A DNA stretch of 64,000 bases from positions 220,508 through 284,507 of the forward strand of contig JADKBK010000007.1 in NCBI GenBank assembly GCA_016715075.1, written 5' to 3'. The stretch is from Bacteroidales bacterium (lineage in GTDB: Bacteria; Bacteroidota; Bacteroidia; Bacteroidales; VadinHA17). The notes beneath the pieces were generated by a model. That model ran no database searches, was not told the origin of the DNA, and saw only the letters and a list, made by a program, of their open reading frames with translations. The translations under genes and the position numbers were made by a program. Shown here in pieces: positions 26,444-35,202 of the stretch (position 1 is its first letter; each line of letters opens with the position of its first letter).

Positions 26444-29400
26444 TTATTTGGGTATTGAAAAATAAAAAATTGCTCCTTTATCAATTTCCGCTTCTGCCCA
26501 GGTTCTTCCTCCATGTCGTGATATTATTCTCTGCACATTTGCAAGGCCAATTCCGGTTCCTTCAAACTGTACAGAGGAGTGTAATCGCTGGAATACTCCA
26601 AAAAGCTTTTGGGCATATTGCATATCAAAACCTACTCCATTATCCTGTATAAAAAAAATAGTTTCATTGTTGTCATCTTTGTAACCTATCTGAATAGCAG
26701 CATCTTCCCGGTTCCTGGTATACTTAATGGCATTATCAAGCAGATTAATCCATGCCAGACGCAACAGATTGTAATCACCTTGAATTTCAGGTAATGGTGA
26801 AATTTTCCATTCAATATTCCGGCCTTTCAGGGAAGGTTTTATTTGTTCTAATGCATCTACGACAACCTGATTCATTTCTATGAGTGCTTTTTGCAACTCA
26901 GCACGACCTGTTTTTGAAAGACTTAATAAGTCATCAATCAGGGCACCCATTTTTTTTGCTGAAGTGGTAATTGTATTTAAATATTTTCTGGCATCCCCGG
27001 GCAGTTGATCGGAATACTGTTGTGACAATATTTCTGCAAACCCATTAATATGCCTCAACGGTGACCTCAGGTCATGTGATACTGAGTGGGAGAAGGATTC
27101 AAGTTCTCTGTTGGATGCTTCAAGTTGTGCAGTACGTTCCCTGACACGTTGTTCAAGGGTTTCATTGAGCAGCCTGATTTCATCTTCAGCCTGCTTTCGC
27201 CAGGTAATATCTATTACGAACCCTATTACATTCAATGCTGCTCCTTTCATATCTATCTTCACTATAGCCCCAATATCATAAAACCATATGTATTCTCCGT
27301 AACTGTTCAAAATCCGATATTCAACTTCGTACTTAACAGCCAATCCTCCGAGGTGTTCTTTCATTGCATTTATGGCTTTATCGAAATCTTCAGGATGAAT
27401 CAATGCAGTAAAATCGTTATAGTGCTTAAAGTTTTCAGAGGAATAACCCAGCATCTCAACTTTACGTTTATCAAATGTCACATTGCCGGTATTTATATCC
27501 ATTTCCCACCATGCCATATTTGCGATCTGCATTGCAAGTTCAAGTCTGGAGCTGTTTTCATTCAGAGCTTCTTCAGCAAGTTTTTTGTTGGTGATGTCTA
27601 CATTAAAGCCATACCATGTAACGCTGCCATCAGGTAATCTTTCAGGTGTAGAGGTGGAGTATATCCACTGAATTTTCCTGCCGGGTATTTGTACTCTGAA
27701 CTCACAGGTAAAATAGCTCAGATGTTCTGCAGAATACTCAATGTCGCGGATTACCCGCTCCACATCTTCAGGGTAAATTACCCTGGCAATCGGACCAAAG
27801 TCATTCAGAACATCTTCCGGCGAACAGCCAAAAATATTACGGATACCTTCTGAAGCTAAAGGGACATAGTAGCTTCCATCAGGTCTGCGTGTAAACTGAT
27901 ATATCAGATCGGGGACATTTGCCGAGAGCTTTCTGAATTCCTGATCTTTTTCACGGATTTTAGCCTCAATTTGTTTTTGTTCGGTAATATCAGTGTATTC
28001 ATTAAGCGAATATTCTTCTCCGTTTATTTCAAATACTTCAGAATAGCCTCTGGCCCAACCAGTTTTGCCTTTTGCAGTTTTGAACTGAAACTCAAACCCG
28101 TGGATAAAGCCTTGTTTATCAAGTGTATCTTGTATAATTATGCGTTTTTGTGGGTCAAGCCAAAAATCAAAATCATCAACGGATTTTCCTAATATATCTT
28201 CCCGATTAATTTCGAATTGCAGTTCAGCAGCTTCATTAAAATCGTAGAATAACCTGTCGGAAACTTTGGTCAGGACTTTGGCTACCGGTCCCAGATTAAA
28301 CATTTTTGAAAAGCGCTCTTCACTCTGGCGCAATTTTTCCTCAGCCTCCTTGCGTTCTGTAATGTCCTGAAAAAAACCATATACCCTGCGGTTTTCAAAA
28401 TCAGCTTTTCCTATAGAATGAACTTTCCTCCGGTTGCCTTTCGCTGTAATAATTTCAAGTTCCACATCGAAAGGTTCACCGGATTTGAGCATCTTTTTTA
28501 AAGCATCATCAATAATTGGTTTGGATTCATCAGAGTAAAAACTTATTCCTCTGTCAACATTTGGATTGAAGCTAAAATCGACTTCATGTATCCGGTAAAC
28601 CTCCTCTGTCCATGTTTGTTCCAAAGTATCAATATTGAACTCCCAACCGCCAACTCTACCGATAAATTCTGTTTCAGCAAGCAGTTTTTTACTCTTGTTC
28701 AGGTCCTCTTCGGCCAGCTTTCGACGGGTTATATCCTCTATAATACCCAGGTTATAAAGAAATTGCCCTTCGCTATCGTAGGTGGCGGTAACAGTAAGCG
28801 ATCCCCAGATCATATGTCCGTCTTTCCGGATATATCGCTTCTCGGTTTTATAAACAGATATCTCCTTATTATTCAGTTTTTTAATATAGATTAGGTTCTT
28901 GGACACATCATCCGGATGAGAAATGTCTTTAAATGTTAGTTTCAGAAGCTCTGCTTCACTGTATCCCATGATTAAGCAGAAGGCAGGATTAGCCTTTTTA
29001 AACCTGAATTCTTTATCCGCCATAACCATTCCGAAAGGACCGTTTTCATAGAGTTTACTAAACCTGAATTCACTTTCAAATAGTTTTTCCTGCTGGCGTT
29101 TACGGTCAGTGATATCAATAGATAGAATAAATACTCCTTCAGGAACCGGTTGGATACTAAGGTCAAACCAACCGATGCTTCCATCAGGGTATAAAAATTC
29201 GTTTTCAAAATGACTGGGAATTTTTTTTTCGAGAACCTGTTTAATACTTTTAAATACTTCTGTGTTTTCAATTCCCGGCCATATGTCCATAAATCTTTTA
29301 CCCATCAGCTCCTCATTCGGACGTCGATTGTGAATCTCTGCCGTGTGATTCAGATAAATATATCTCAAGTCAAAACCAATAATCTGACAGCCTTCCAGCA

Positions 29401-29989
29401 TGTTGTCGAGGGTATTGCGGGAGCGTTCTTCACTTTTTCTTAATGCCTCATTAAGCTGCGATTGTTCCAATTTTTTAAGGGTGATTTCGCTTATCAGCTG
29501 AGTCATATTAAGCAAAAAGTCCATTGCGGCTTTTACTTTCTCCCGAGACACAACTGGTACTAATTGGAGGGCTTTTAAATATTTCTTTTCATTAAAGCCA
29601 TATTTTTTGGCTTGTTTTTTAAAGAATTCAAGATCCGGTTTATCAAAAAAGAATTGCCCGGAGAACAGGTTCGCAATATGTTCCCCATTAATTACAATGG
29701 GAACAGCTACGTCCACCATTCCGTTTAAACATTCATAGAAATGATATTTCTCGCCATTCCCTAATTTGTTGGCCAATACAGTATCGCTGATGCCGCAATT
29801 TTTTGAACATTCGGGATTAATCCGGTGAAATTCAGTGCAAATTTGTCTCCATCCTGATGTAGACAGCACATTCCCTTCGAGGTCTAAAATGGCAGTAACA
29901 AATCCGGTTGTTTTGTTAAACCCTTCGAGCAAAGTATTTACCTCTTCAAAATCAATATAATCTAGCTTTTTGGCTTTCATAATTGTCAT
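26444..29989 (-). CDS. PocR-domain multi-PAS sensor histidine kinase
   Basis: 1181 residues. An N-terminal PocR ligand-binding domain (about 12-175) contains CTEFHRINPECSKNC and CLNGMVDVAVPIVI; PocR domains bind small molecules such as propanediol-like diols. Six PAS/PAC units follow (about 185-930), each ending with a DITxRK-type linker. The kinase core has phospho-acceptor His972 in SHSVSHDLRSPLRHI and ATPase boxes NLLDNAIKYT, DNGVGFDM and GTGIGLANVQRI, of the bacteriophytochrome type. Cytoplasmic. First gene of the operon. The ATG at 29989 and a second ATG nine bases downstream are both plausible starts. Confidence 0.9.
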   Translation of the reverse strand: MTIMKAKKLDYIDFEEVNTLLEGFNKTTGFVTAILDLEGNVLSTSGWRQICTEFHRINPECSKNCGISDTVLANKLGNGEKYHFYECLNGMVDVAVPIVINGEHIANLFSGQFFFDKPDLEFFKKQAKKYGFNEKKYLKALQLVPVVSREKVKAAMDFLLNMTQLISEITLKKLEQSQLNEALRKSEERSRNTLDNMLEGCQIIGFDLRYIYLNHTAEIHNRRPNEELMGKRFMDIWPGIENTEVFKSIKQVLEKKIPSHFENEFLYPDGSIGWFDLSIQPVPEGVFILSIDITDRKRQQEKLFESEFRFSKLYENGPFGMVMADKEFRFKKANPAFCLIMGYSEAELLKLTFKDISHPDDVSKNLIYIKKLNNKEISVYKTEKRYIRKDGHMIWGSLTVTATYDSEGQFLYNLGIIEDITRRKLAEEDLNKSKKLLAETEFIGRVGGWEFNIDTLEQTWTEEVYRIHEVDFSFNPNVDRGISFYSDESKPIIDDALKKMLKSGEPFDVELEIITAKGNRRKVHSIGKADFENRRVYGFFQDITERKEAEEKLRQSEERFSKMFNLGPVAKVLTKVSDRLFYDFNEAAELQFEINREDILGKSVDDFDFWLDPQKRIIIQDTLDKQGFIHGFEFQFKTAKGKTGWARGYSEVFEINGEEYSLNEYTDITEQKQIEAKIREKDQEFRKLSANVPDLIYQFTRRPDGSYYVPLASEGIRNIFGCSPEDVLNDFGPIARVIYPEDVERVIRDIEYSAEHLSYFTCEFRVQIPGRKIQWIYSTSTPERLPDGSVTWYGFNVDITNKKLAEEALNENSSRLELAMQIANMAWWEMDINTGNVTFDKRKVEMLGYSSENFKHYNDFTALIHPEDFDKAINAMKEHLGGLAVKYEVEYRILNSYGEYIWFYDIGAIVKIDMKGAALNVIGFVIDITWRKQAEDEIRLLNETLEQRVRERTAQLEASNRELESFSHSVSHDLRSPLRHINGFAEILSQQYSDQLPGDARKYLNTITTSAKKMGALIDDLLSLSKTGRAELQKALIEMNQVVVDALEQIKPSLKGRNIEWKISPLPEIQGDYNLLRLAWINLLDNAIKYTRNREDAAIQIGYKDDNNETIFFIQDNGVGFDMQYAQKLFGVFQRLHSSVQFEGTGIGLANVQRIISRHGGRTWAEAEIDKGAIFYFSIPK

Positions 29990-30231
29990 TCCGGATTAAC
30001 AAATACCCCTAATTTTCAGATCAATTCAAGATTGCAGGAACAAGAATAAGCAAGGTACGAATAATATTATACTTTGATTTGCAGGTTGAGATGTTTTTAT
30101 TGGATGATGTTTTCAAGGTATAGGCCCATAGTGTTTGTGGATTGTCTTCGTACATGTTACAATACTTCTCTGCGTGAATCCTGATTCAGGTTCTTCCATT
30201 AACCGAAGAGGGGCTTAAGTGTTATGGAAAC

Positions 30232-30390
30232 GGTAGAAAAAGTCTTTTTAACCGCAAAGGTCGCAAAGTTTTTACGCAAAGATCGCAAAGGTCATATTGT
30301 CAATGCTTTATCTTTGCGTACCCTGCGTCCTCCTTGGAGTGCCCATCCGACCGGAGGCAGCCGGTCGGGTATTGCGATTAAAAGATTTTT
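30232..30390. repeat. CGCAAAG repeat element with inserted palindrome
   Basis: In the non-coding gap 29990-30493. It begins gtagaaaaagtcttttta, continues accgcaaaggtcgcaaag and further CGCAAAG units, then the inverse ctttgcgtaccctgcg, and ends near attgcgattaaaagattt. The plan matches the element at 19556-19708. An 8-bp-stem palindrome, ccgaccgg/ccggtcgg (30347-30368), sits inside the right arm. A frame of 82 codons runs across it but is repeat-derived. The flanking part 29990-30231 shows nothing else. Confidence 0.55.
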
Positions 30391-30493
30391 CTATATCCCC
30401 TCATTTCGCTTAAAAATGAGCATCATCAGCTTATATTATATGTTACCAGAATACTACAGTATTACTCGGTAGGCAGGGATAATAATGTCAATT

Positions 30494-31261
30494 TTACAAC
30501 ACAAGTTCGATTCCTACAGGGCAGTGGTCAGATCCGGTTATCTCTTCGAGAATAAATGCATTTTTTACGGATGGCAGAAAGGATTGACTGACCAGAAAAT
30601 AATCTATTCTCCAGCCAATATTCTTTGATCTTGCGCCTGCCCTGTAGCTCCACCATGAGTATCTCTCTGTTGCATCGGGATATAAATGACGAAATGTATC
30701 AGCCAGTCCGCCTTCTGTAAACCTGTCCATTCCATCTATCTCCTCCTGCATATAACCGGCTGTTTTATTGTAATTGGCTTTCGGACGCGCCAGATCAATG
30801 GCTTTATGAGCTACATTTAAGTCACCGCAGACAATAACCGGCTTCTTCTTTTCAAGGGCTTTCAGATAATCAAAAAATGCTTTATCCCAATCCTGCCTGT
30901 AGCCTAACCTCTTAAGTTCACTGCCTGAATTCGGCACATAAACATTTACAAGGAAAAAGGTTTCCATTTCCAGGCACAATACCCTGCCTTCAGTGTCATG
31001 CCTTTCTGAATTAATACCCCGGGTCACATTCAGAGGCTTTATTTTTGAGATTACTGCAGTTCCTGAGTAACCAGGTCTCACCGCAGAATTTGAATAGATA
31101 TGATAGCCATTCAGTGGTTTAAGCGTTTCGGCAACATGGTTGTCCATAGCTTTGATCTCCTGAAGGCAGAGGATATCCGGCGCCAGAAGTTCAAGATCAG
31201 TAAAAAAGGTCTTTTTTGCTATAGCACGAATTCCATTTACGTTCCATGATACGATTTTCAT
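30494..31261 (-). CDS. xth: Exodeoxyribonuclease III (AP endonuclease, Xth family)
   Basis: 255 residues, normal length. Opens MKIVSWNVNGIRA (metal-ligand Asn), then LQEIKA with catalytic Glu35, GDLNVAHKAIDL (Asp/Asn active-site pair), SWWSYRAGARSKNIGWRID and GSDHCPVGI with the catalytic Asp-His. Repairs abasic sites and removes 3' blocks in base-excision repair. Single gene; the next minus-strand gene starts 736 bp upstream of it. Confidence 0.93.
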   Translation of the reverse strand: MKIVSWNVNGIRAIAKKTFFTDLELLAPDILCLQEIKAMDNHVAETLKPLNGYHIYSNSAVRPGYSGTAVISKIKPLNVTRGINSERHDTEGRVLCLEMETFFLVNVYVPNSGSELKRLGYRQDWDKAFFDYLKALEKKKPVIVCGDLNVAHKAIDLARPKANYNKTAGYMQEEIDGMDRFTEGGLADTFRHLYPDATERYSWWSYRAGARSKNIGWRIDYFLVSQSFLPSVKNAFILEEITGSDHCPVGIELVL

Positions 31262-31415
31262 AGCTTCAATCCGGATAAGTTTAAATAGATATTACGGGAA
31301 ACAATCACAAAGAGTTTAAGTTCCAGGAATGTTATAGTTAATAAGTTTAAATCCGATTATTTTGGCAGGTCCGGAATACCGACCTGAGATAAAAATTATA
31401 CCGGAGAACCGGCAA

Positions 31416-31997
31416 TCATAATACTGAACCAAAACCAACCAGTCGCCTTTTGTAATAATCTGCACTCAGTGAATCAATTGAAACCGTCCTGCCTCTGCCG
31501 GGGGAATGTATAAACTGATTGTTGCCCAGATAGATTCCGACATGCGAAACTCCTTTACCCCGGGTAATAAAGAAAACCAGATCGCCTGACTGTGCTTCAG
31601 CTGTATCAATGTGCTTACTGATTTTGTACAATGAATAAGATGAATGGGGCAGTTCAAGACCAAAATTCCGGAATATGTATTTTACAAATCCTGAACAGTC
31701 GAAGCCTTTTTCAGATGACTGCCCATAGCGGTAACTGACTCCCAGATAATTATGGGCTTTGGAAATAATACTGTTACGTAAAATTTTGTATTTCATTGAA
31801 GTGTCTTCCCTTTGTGAAAACACATATTCATTAGTATTGCCTGCCCGTTTTTGAGATTTTTCTACTTCGGCTTTAACAAGCATTTCATGGGCATCATTAA
31901 ACAGTCTCTTCCCGAATTCTGAATACATATTCTCCTGAGACCATAAGAGTGAGCTTATACTCAAAAATAAAAGGGTAAACAGAGTTTTGAATGCCAT
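31416..31997 (-). CDS. Secreted NlpC/P60 cell-wall peptidase
   Basis: 193 residues from the ATG at 31997; a longer frame opens at TTG 32027, but the ATG gives a clean signal peptide MAFKTLFTLLFLSISSLLWS. The catalytic domain follows: YRYGQSSEKGFDCSGFVKYI (nucleophile Cys), GVSHVGIYLG (His) and QFIHSPGRG (third polar residue). Cleaves peptide cross-links of peptidoglycan in the periplasm. No SH3 or LysM binding domain, so it is a minimal endopeptidase. Confidence 0.88.
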   Translation of the reverse strand: MAFKTLFTLLFLSISSLLWSQENMYSEFGKRLFNDAHEMLVKAEVEKSQKRAGNTNEYVFSQREDTSMKYKILRNSIISKAHNYLGVSYRYGQSSEKGFDCSGFVKYIFRNFGLELPHSSYSLYKISKHIDTAEAQSGDLVFFITRGKGVSHVGIYLGNNQFIHSPGRGRTVSIDSLSADYYKRRLVGFGSVL

Positions 31998-32121
31998 TAA
32001 GAATAATCTTGTATGGCAATATAACAAAGGTTCTCAGAATTTTCAGAATATCAGAACGGGTTTAACAAAAAATTAATATTTCTTTGAAGTAAGAACAGAC
32101 TTTCTCGTTTGATTTTTAAAG

Positions 32122-32129
32122 TAAATTTG
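32122..32129 (+). promoter_or_regulatory. Candidate -7 box TAAATTTG for the TPM gene pair
   Basis: Exact TAnnTTTG match 25 bp before the ATG at 32155; no -33 element at proper spacing. Confidence 0.35.
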
Positions 32130-32154
32130 TTTTGACAATGAAACAGGCACTCTT

Positions 32155-32805
32155 ATGAAACAAATTTTATCTGACACTGACCGAAGACTTCTTGACAAGC
32201 TCATAGCTGAAGCGGAAGGGCAGACCAGGGCACAAATAGTGCTTGCCACAGTCAGCCGGAGCGATAACTATGCAGAAATACCATGGAAGGCGTTCGCTTT
32301 TGGAGCATCAATAACTGCTTTTGCAGTATTTCTGATGGATCTGCTATTATTCAGATGGACAACGGATACTATGATTCTTTTTTCTGTCGCAGCTATATTG
32401 GCAGTCGGGGCAATATTTGTCCTCCTTACACTTATGTTTTCCGGCTTTGCCCGGTTGTTTTTGTCAGAAAGCCGCAGGGAGGCTGAGACGCTTCAATACG
32501 CGGAATCTCTCTTCCTTTCAAGGGAGCTTTTTACAACCGAAGGCCGCCGGGGTATACTGCTGCTTGTAAGCCAGTTCGAACGACAGGTGATAATCCTTCC
32601 GGATAAGGGTGTACGAGACAGGTTAAATGCCGGGGTTATGAGAAATATCATTTCGAAAATGAAGAAGGACCTTCGGCAGGATGAGGTAAAGAAAGCTTTG
32701 GAAACCGGGCTGAAAGAACTTGTTTCGGAACTATGCCCTTCTGCATCCTCCAGACCGGATAAAAACGAATTATCGGACGAAATAATTACGGGGGAAGGAG
32801 TATGA
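32155..32805 (+). CDS. Membrane protein with TPM-like domain
   Basis: 216 residues. The N-terminal KLIAEAEGQTRAQIVLATVS resembles the start of the TPM fold, interrupted by two membrane segments (about 50-65 and 75-100), after which the TPM-like second half continues (ESLFLSRELFTTEGRRGILL, VIILPDKGV). Proteins of this type (COG3762-like) usually lie beside a secreted TPM protein; here the two overlap by 4 bp (ATGA). Function is poorly defined, possibly photosystem-repair-like or phosphatase-like in distant homologues. Confidence 0.78.
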   Translation: MKQILSDTDRRLLDKLIAEAEGQTRAQIVLATVSRSDNYAEIPWKAFAFGASITAFAVFLMDLLLFRWTTDTMILFSVAAILAVGAIFVLLTLMFSGFARLFLSESRREAETLQYAESLFLSRELFTTEGRRGILLLVSQFERQVIILPDKGVRDRLNAGVMRNIISKMKKDLRQDEVKKALETGLKELVSELCPSASSRPDKNELSDEIITGEGV

Positions 32806-33767
32806 AAAAGACTTACATATTGCTGTTAACTGCACTACTAACTGCGGTATCCGTTGCATATGGAACGGATGTACCTTATTTAACCGGCCGGGTTAACGAT
32901 AATGCTCAGATCATTTCAGAAAGCACAAGAAAAACGCTGACCGAAACACTTAAAGAGCATGAAGCCAGGACGACAAACCAGATAGTTATACTTACCATAT
33001 CCTCACTTGAAGGTGAAAGCATAGAAGATTATGCCAACAAGGTTTTTAATGAATGGAAACTCGGACAGAAAGGTAAAGACAATGGTATTCTGATGGTGGT
33101 TGTACCTCAGGAGAGGAGAATGCGGATAGAAGTGGGCTATGGCCTTGAAAGTACAATGACAGATCTGTCGGCAAGTCGTATAATACGTGAAATTATTACT
33201 CCCAGGTTCAGGGACAGAGATTATGATGGAGGAATCTCTGAGGGCGCACTCGCTATCATCTCCATACTTGACGGCAAAGCCTTACCCCAGGCTGAAGAGG
33301 TGAATGAACAGGACAGTTCATCAGGACAATCGAATTTTTCTGATATTGATAAACCTGATATGCCTCTTACCACACGTATACTTATTGGGGCTTTTATTTT
33401 TGGAATAATAGGTCTGTTCACCTTTCTGGGCATTATTACACCCGGTGTAGGCTGGTTCCTTTATTTCTTTTTAATACCGTTCTGGGCCATGTTCCCGATA
33501 ATGGTAGTTGGCACACACGGCGCACTAATTTGCCTTGTCACCTATCTTATAGTCTATCCGGTGTCAAAGCTTATTATAGGAAAAAAAGCCTGGTACAAGA
33601 AGGCAAAAACTGATTTACGTACCAAGGGAAAAGCTTCAATAGGAGGGTTCGTAGTTACTTCAGGCGGCTCCGGCAGCTCATGGAGCTCCGGCAGCAGCGG
33701 GTCGGGAGGCGGTTTTTCAGGCGGAGGAGGGTCATCAGGCGGCGGAGGTGCATCCGGGAGTTGGTGA
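32802..33767 (+). CDS. YgcG-type secreted TPM-domain membrane protein
   Basis: 321 residues. Signal peptide MKKTYILLLTALLTAVSVAYG, then the TPM domain (about 25-150) with VNDNAQIISESTRKTLTE, NQIVILTISSLEGESIEDYA and DNGILMVVVPQERRMRIEVG. Two membrane segments follow (about 188-245), and the C-terminus is almost pure Gly/Ser (about 280-318), as in YgcG proteins. Usually encoded with lemA, which is not present here. Presumably anchored in the inner membrane with the TPM domain outside. Confidence 0.88.
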   Translation: MKKTYILLLTALLTAVSVAYGTDVPYLTGRVNDNAQIISESTRKTLTETLKEHEARTTNQIVILTISSLEGESIEDYANKVFNEWKLGQKGKDNGILMVVVPQERRMRIEVGYGLESTMTDLSASRIIREIITPRFRDRDYDGGISEGALAIISILDGKALPQAEEVNEQDSSSGQSNFSDIDKPDMPLTTRILIGAFIFGIIGLFTFLGIITPGVGWFLYFFLIPFWAMFPIMVVGTHGALICLVTYLIVYPVSKLIIGKKAWYKKAKTDLRTKGKASIGGFVVTSGGSGSSWSSGSSGSGGGFSGGGGSSGGGGASGSW

Positions 33768-33876
33768 CGTTAATGAGATCTTTGCAATGATAACTGGCGA
33801 TAACACTACGACTCCCTTTAATGAACCAGGTGCACTGGGTTGAAAAAAAGAATAATTGAAATAACGGGCTTTTTAC

Positions 33877-34347
33877 TCAGGAAACTTTATCTCTTTCAAA
33901 TTTCTTATATGTCGGGGTAGTTGGTTTATAATCCTTTGACCATAAAGTCGATGTTATCATCAGGTCAGCTGAATGCCTGTTGCATGCCACAGGAATATTA
34001 TGAATCCTGCATTGCCTGAGCAGCATCATAATATCGGCTTCATGAGGATTGGCTGACAAGTCATCGATAAGGAATACGCACAAGTGAACCTTGCCTACAA
34101 CAACTAATGCCGCAATCTGAGCATCACCTCCCATTGGACCAGATTTCATCTTTGTGATGCGAAAAGGTTCCCTGATATTATTTTCTTCTGCATATTCCTT
34201 CAATGTGTTCTCAACCAGGCTTCCTGTTGTACCTGTACAAACAAGCTTGTTGCCATAGAGAGTTTCAACATTATGCCTGACCCATTCGATCATATCTGCC
34301 TTTCTCATATCATGAGCTATCAGAGCTATAGTTTTATCTTTTATCAT
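33877..34347 (-). CDS. mgsA: Methylglyoxal synthase
   Basis: 156 residues. Converts dihydroxyacetone phosphate to methylglyoxal and phosphate, a bypass used under phosphate limitation. Family signature: TGTTGSLVE (phosphate binding), GPMGGDAQIAA with catalytic Asp75, and DLSANPHEADIMMLLR with His102, followed by PVACNRHSADLM. Full length. Minus-strand gene with its own -7 box at 34374-34381. Confidence 0.95.
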   Translation of the reverse strand: MIKDKTIALIAHDMRKADMIEWVRHNVETLYGNKLVCTGTTGSLVENTLKEYAEENNIREPFRITKMKSGPMGGDAQIAALVVVGKVHLCVFLIDDLSANPHEADIMMLLRQCRIHNIPVACNRHSADLMITSTLWSKDYKPTTPTYKKFERDKVS

Positions 34348-34373
34348 ATCTTTTTAATAGTATAGCGAGGGAT

Positions 34374-34381
34374 CAAAGATA
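34374..34381 (-). promoter_or_regulatory. -7 box TATCTTTG for mgsA
   Basis: Minus-strand TATCTTTG, exact TAnnTTTG match, 27 bp before the mgsA ATG. The -33 region is AT-rich without a clear TTTG. Confidence 0.42.
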
Positions 34382-34413
34382 GTTCTCAATAACGATTAAT
34401 AATATATTTTTTA

Positions 34414-34887
34414 TTAACGGTTGAAAGTCATTGATGTATTTTCTCTCCCCGACCTCATATATTTGTATAATCCGGTCATAACGATGATACAGATTGCCAG
34501 CATAGCTAAGGTTAGAGTTAGCAGCAAGAAGGTAACGATGCCTTCCGGAATGGGATTTCCTTCCTTCCCGGCTGCCAGGGGCATCATCTTACCTGAATTA
34601 AAAACTGCAGCTATCAATACAGATAACCAGTTGGCAAATGTTCCAAAGAGACTTAGCCAAAAAGTTATACTAAGCCATCTTACTGATATTTCCAGTTTAT
34701 TCCAGATAAGTCCAAGAACAATTAAAAAAATGCCATTCAATAAACCTTCAAGATGACTCGATAATCCCATCCGGGGATTTGCCATCATTGGAATAAATAA
34801 ACCGACTATCAATCCTAAAAAGAACAAAAGAACACCAAAAAACAGGAGATTGTCAGATTGTTGTTTTTTTGATTTTAAATTTTCCAT
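34414..34887 (-). CDS. Four-helix membrane protein resembling hydroxylaminobenzene mutase / styrene-oxide isomerase
   Basis: 157 residues with four hydrophobic segments (about 13-34, 47-62, 70-94 and 118-140). The pattern SSHLEGLLNGIFLIVLGLIW, then SLFGTFANWLSVLIAAVFNS and TLTLAMLAICIIVMTGLY recalls HabA/HabB mutases and styrene-oxide isomerases, including the His-Leu-Glu-Gly in the second helix. The resemblance is by eye; substrate unknown. It lies 67 bp upstream of mgsA on the same strand and could be co-transcribed. The 315-bp gap upstream (34888-35202) contains only the promoter of the divergent PBP1 gene. Confidence 0.5.
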   Translation of the reverse strand: MENLKSKKQQSDNLLFFGVLLFFLGLIVGLFIPMMANPRMGLSSHLEGLLNGIFLIVLGLIWNKLEISVRWLSITFWLSLFGTFANWLSVLIAAVFNSGKMMPLAAGKEGNPIPEGIVTFLLLTLTLAMLAICIIVMTGLYKYMRSGRENTSMTFNR

Positions 34888-35185
34888 ACTACTGAATTTT
34901 AATATTCATACCCTGAATACGGTTATTACTATTGGTTTGGAACTACCATATCTGTTTTATAAACAATTCAATATAAAATTAGTTGTGATAAAAATATGTC
35001 AGGAATAAAAGTTATTTCAAAGACTGGGATCATGGATCATATTTAATTGGTTTGAGAGCACTTAACATGTTAATACGGCAGGGATTTTACTAAGGTTGTG
35101 ACTGGTCAGAGAGTCTGCCTGAAGAGTTACACTGTTAACGGGTGTTCCATCCGGAGTTTTGTGTTTATTAATGTATTAAGTGTTG

Positions 35186-35193
35186 TACCTTTG
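35186..35193 (+). promoter_or_regulatory. -7 box TACCTTTG immediately ahead of the PBP1 gene
   Basis: Exact TAnnTTTG match only 10 bp before the ATG at 35203, inside the longest open frame. If used, the transcript would have almost no leader and the upstream GTG (35098) cannot be the start. Confidence 0.42.
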
Positions 35194-35202
35194 TTATTAA
35201 AT

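Noticed and set aside
27086..27637. 183-codon plus-strand frame
   Set aside because: Antisense shadow inside the multi-PAS kinase.
30224..30472. 82-codon plus-strand frame
   Set aside because: Runs through the CGCAAAG repeat block and its palindrome; the protein is repeat-derived (TAKVAKF-like) with no support.
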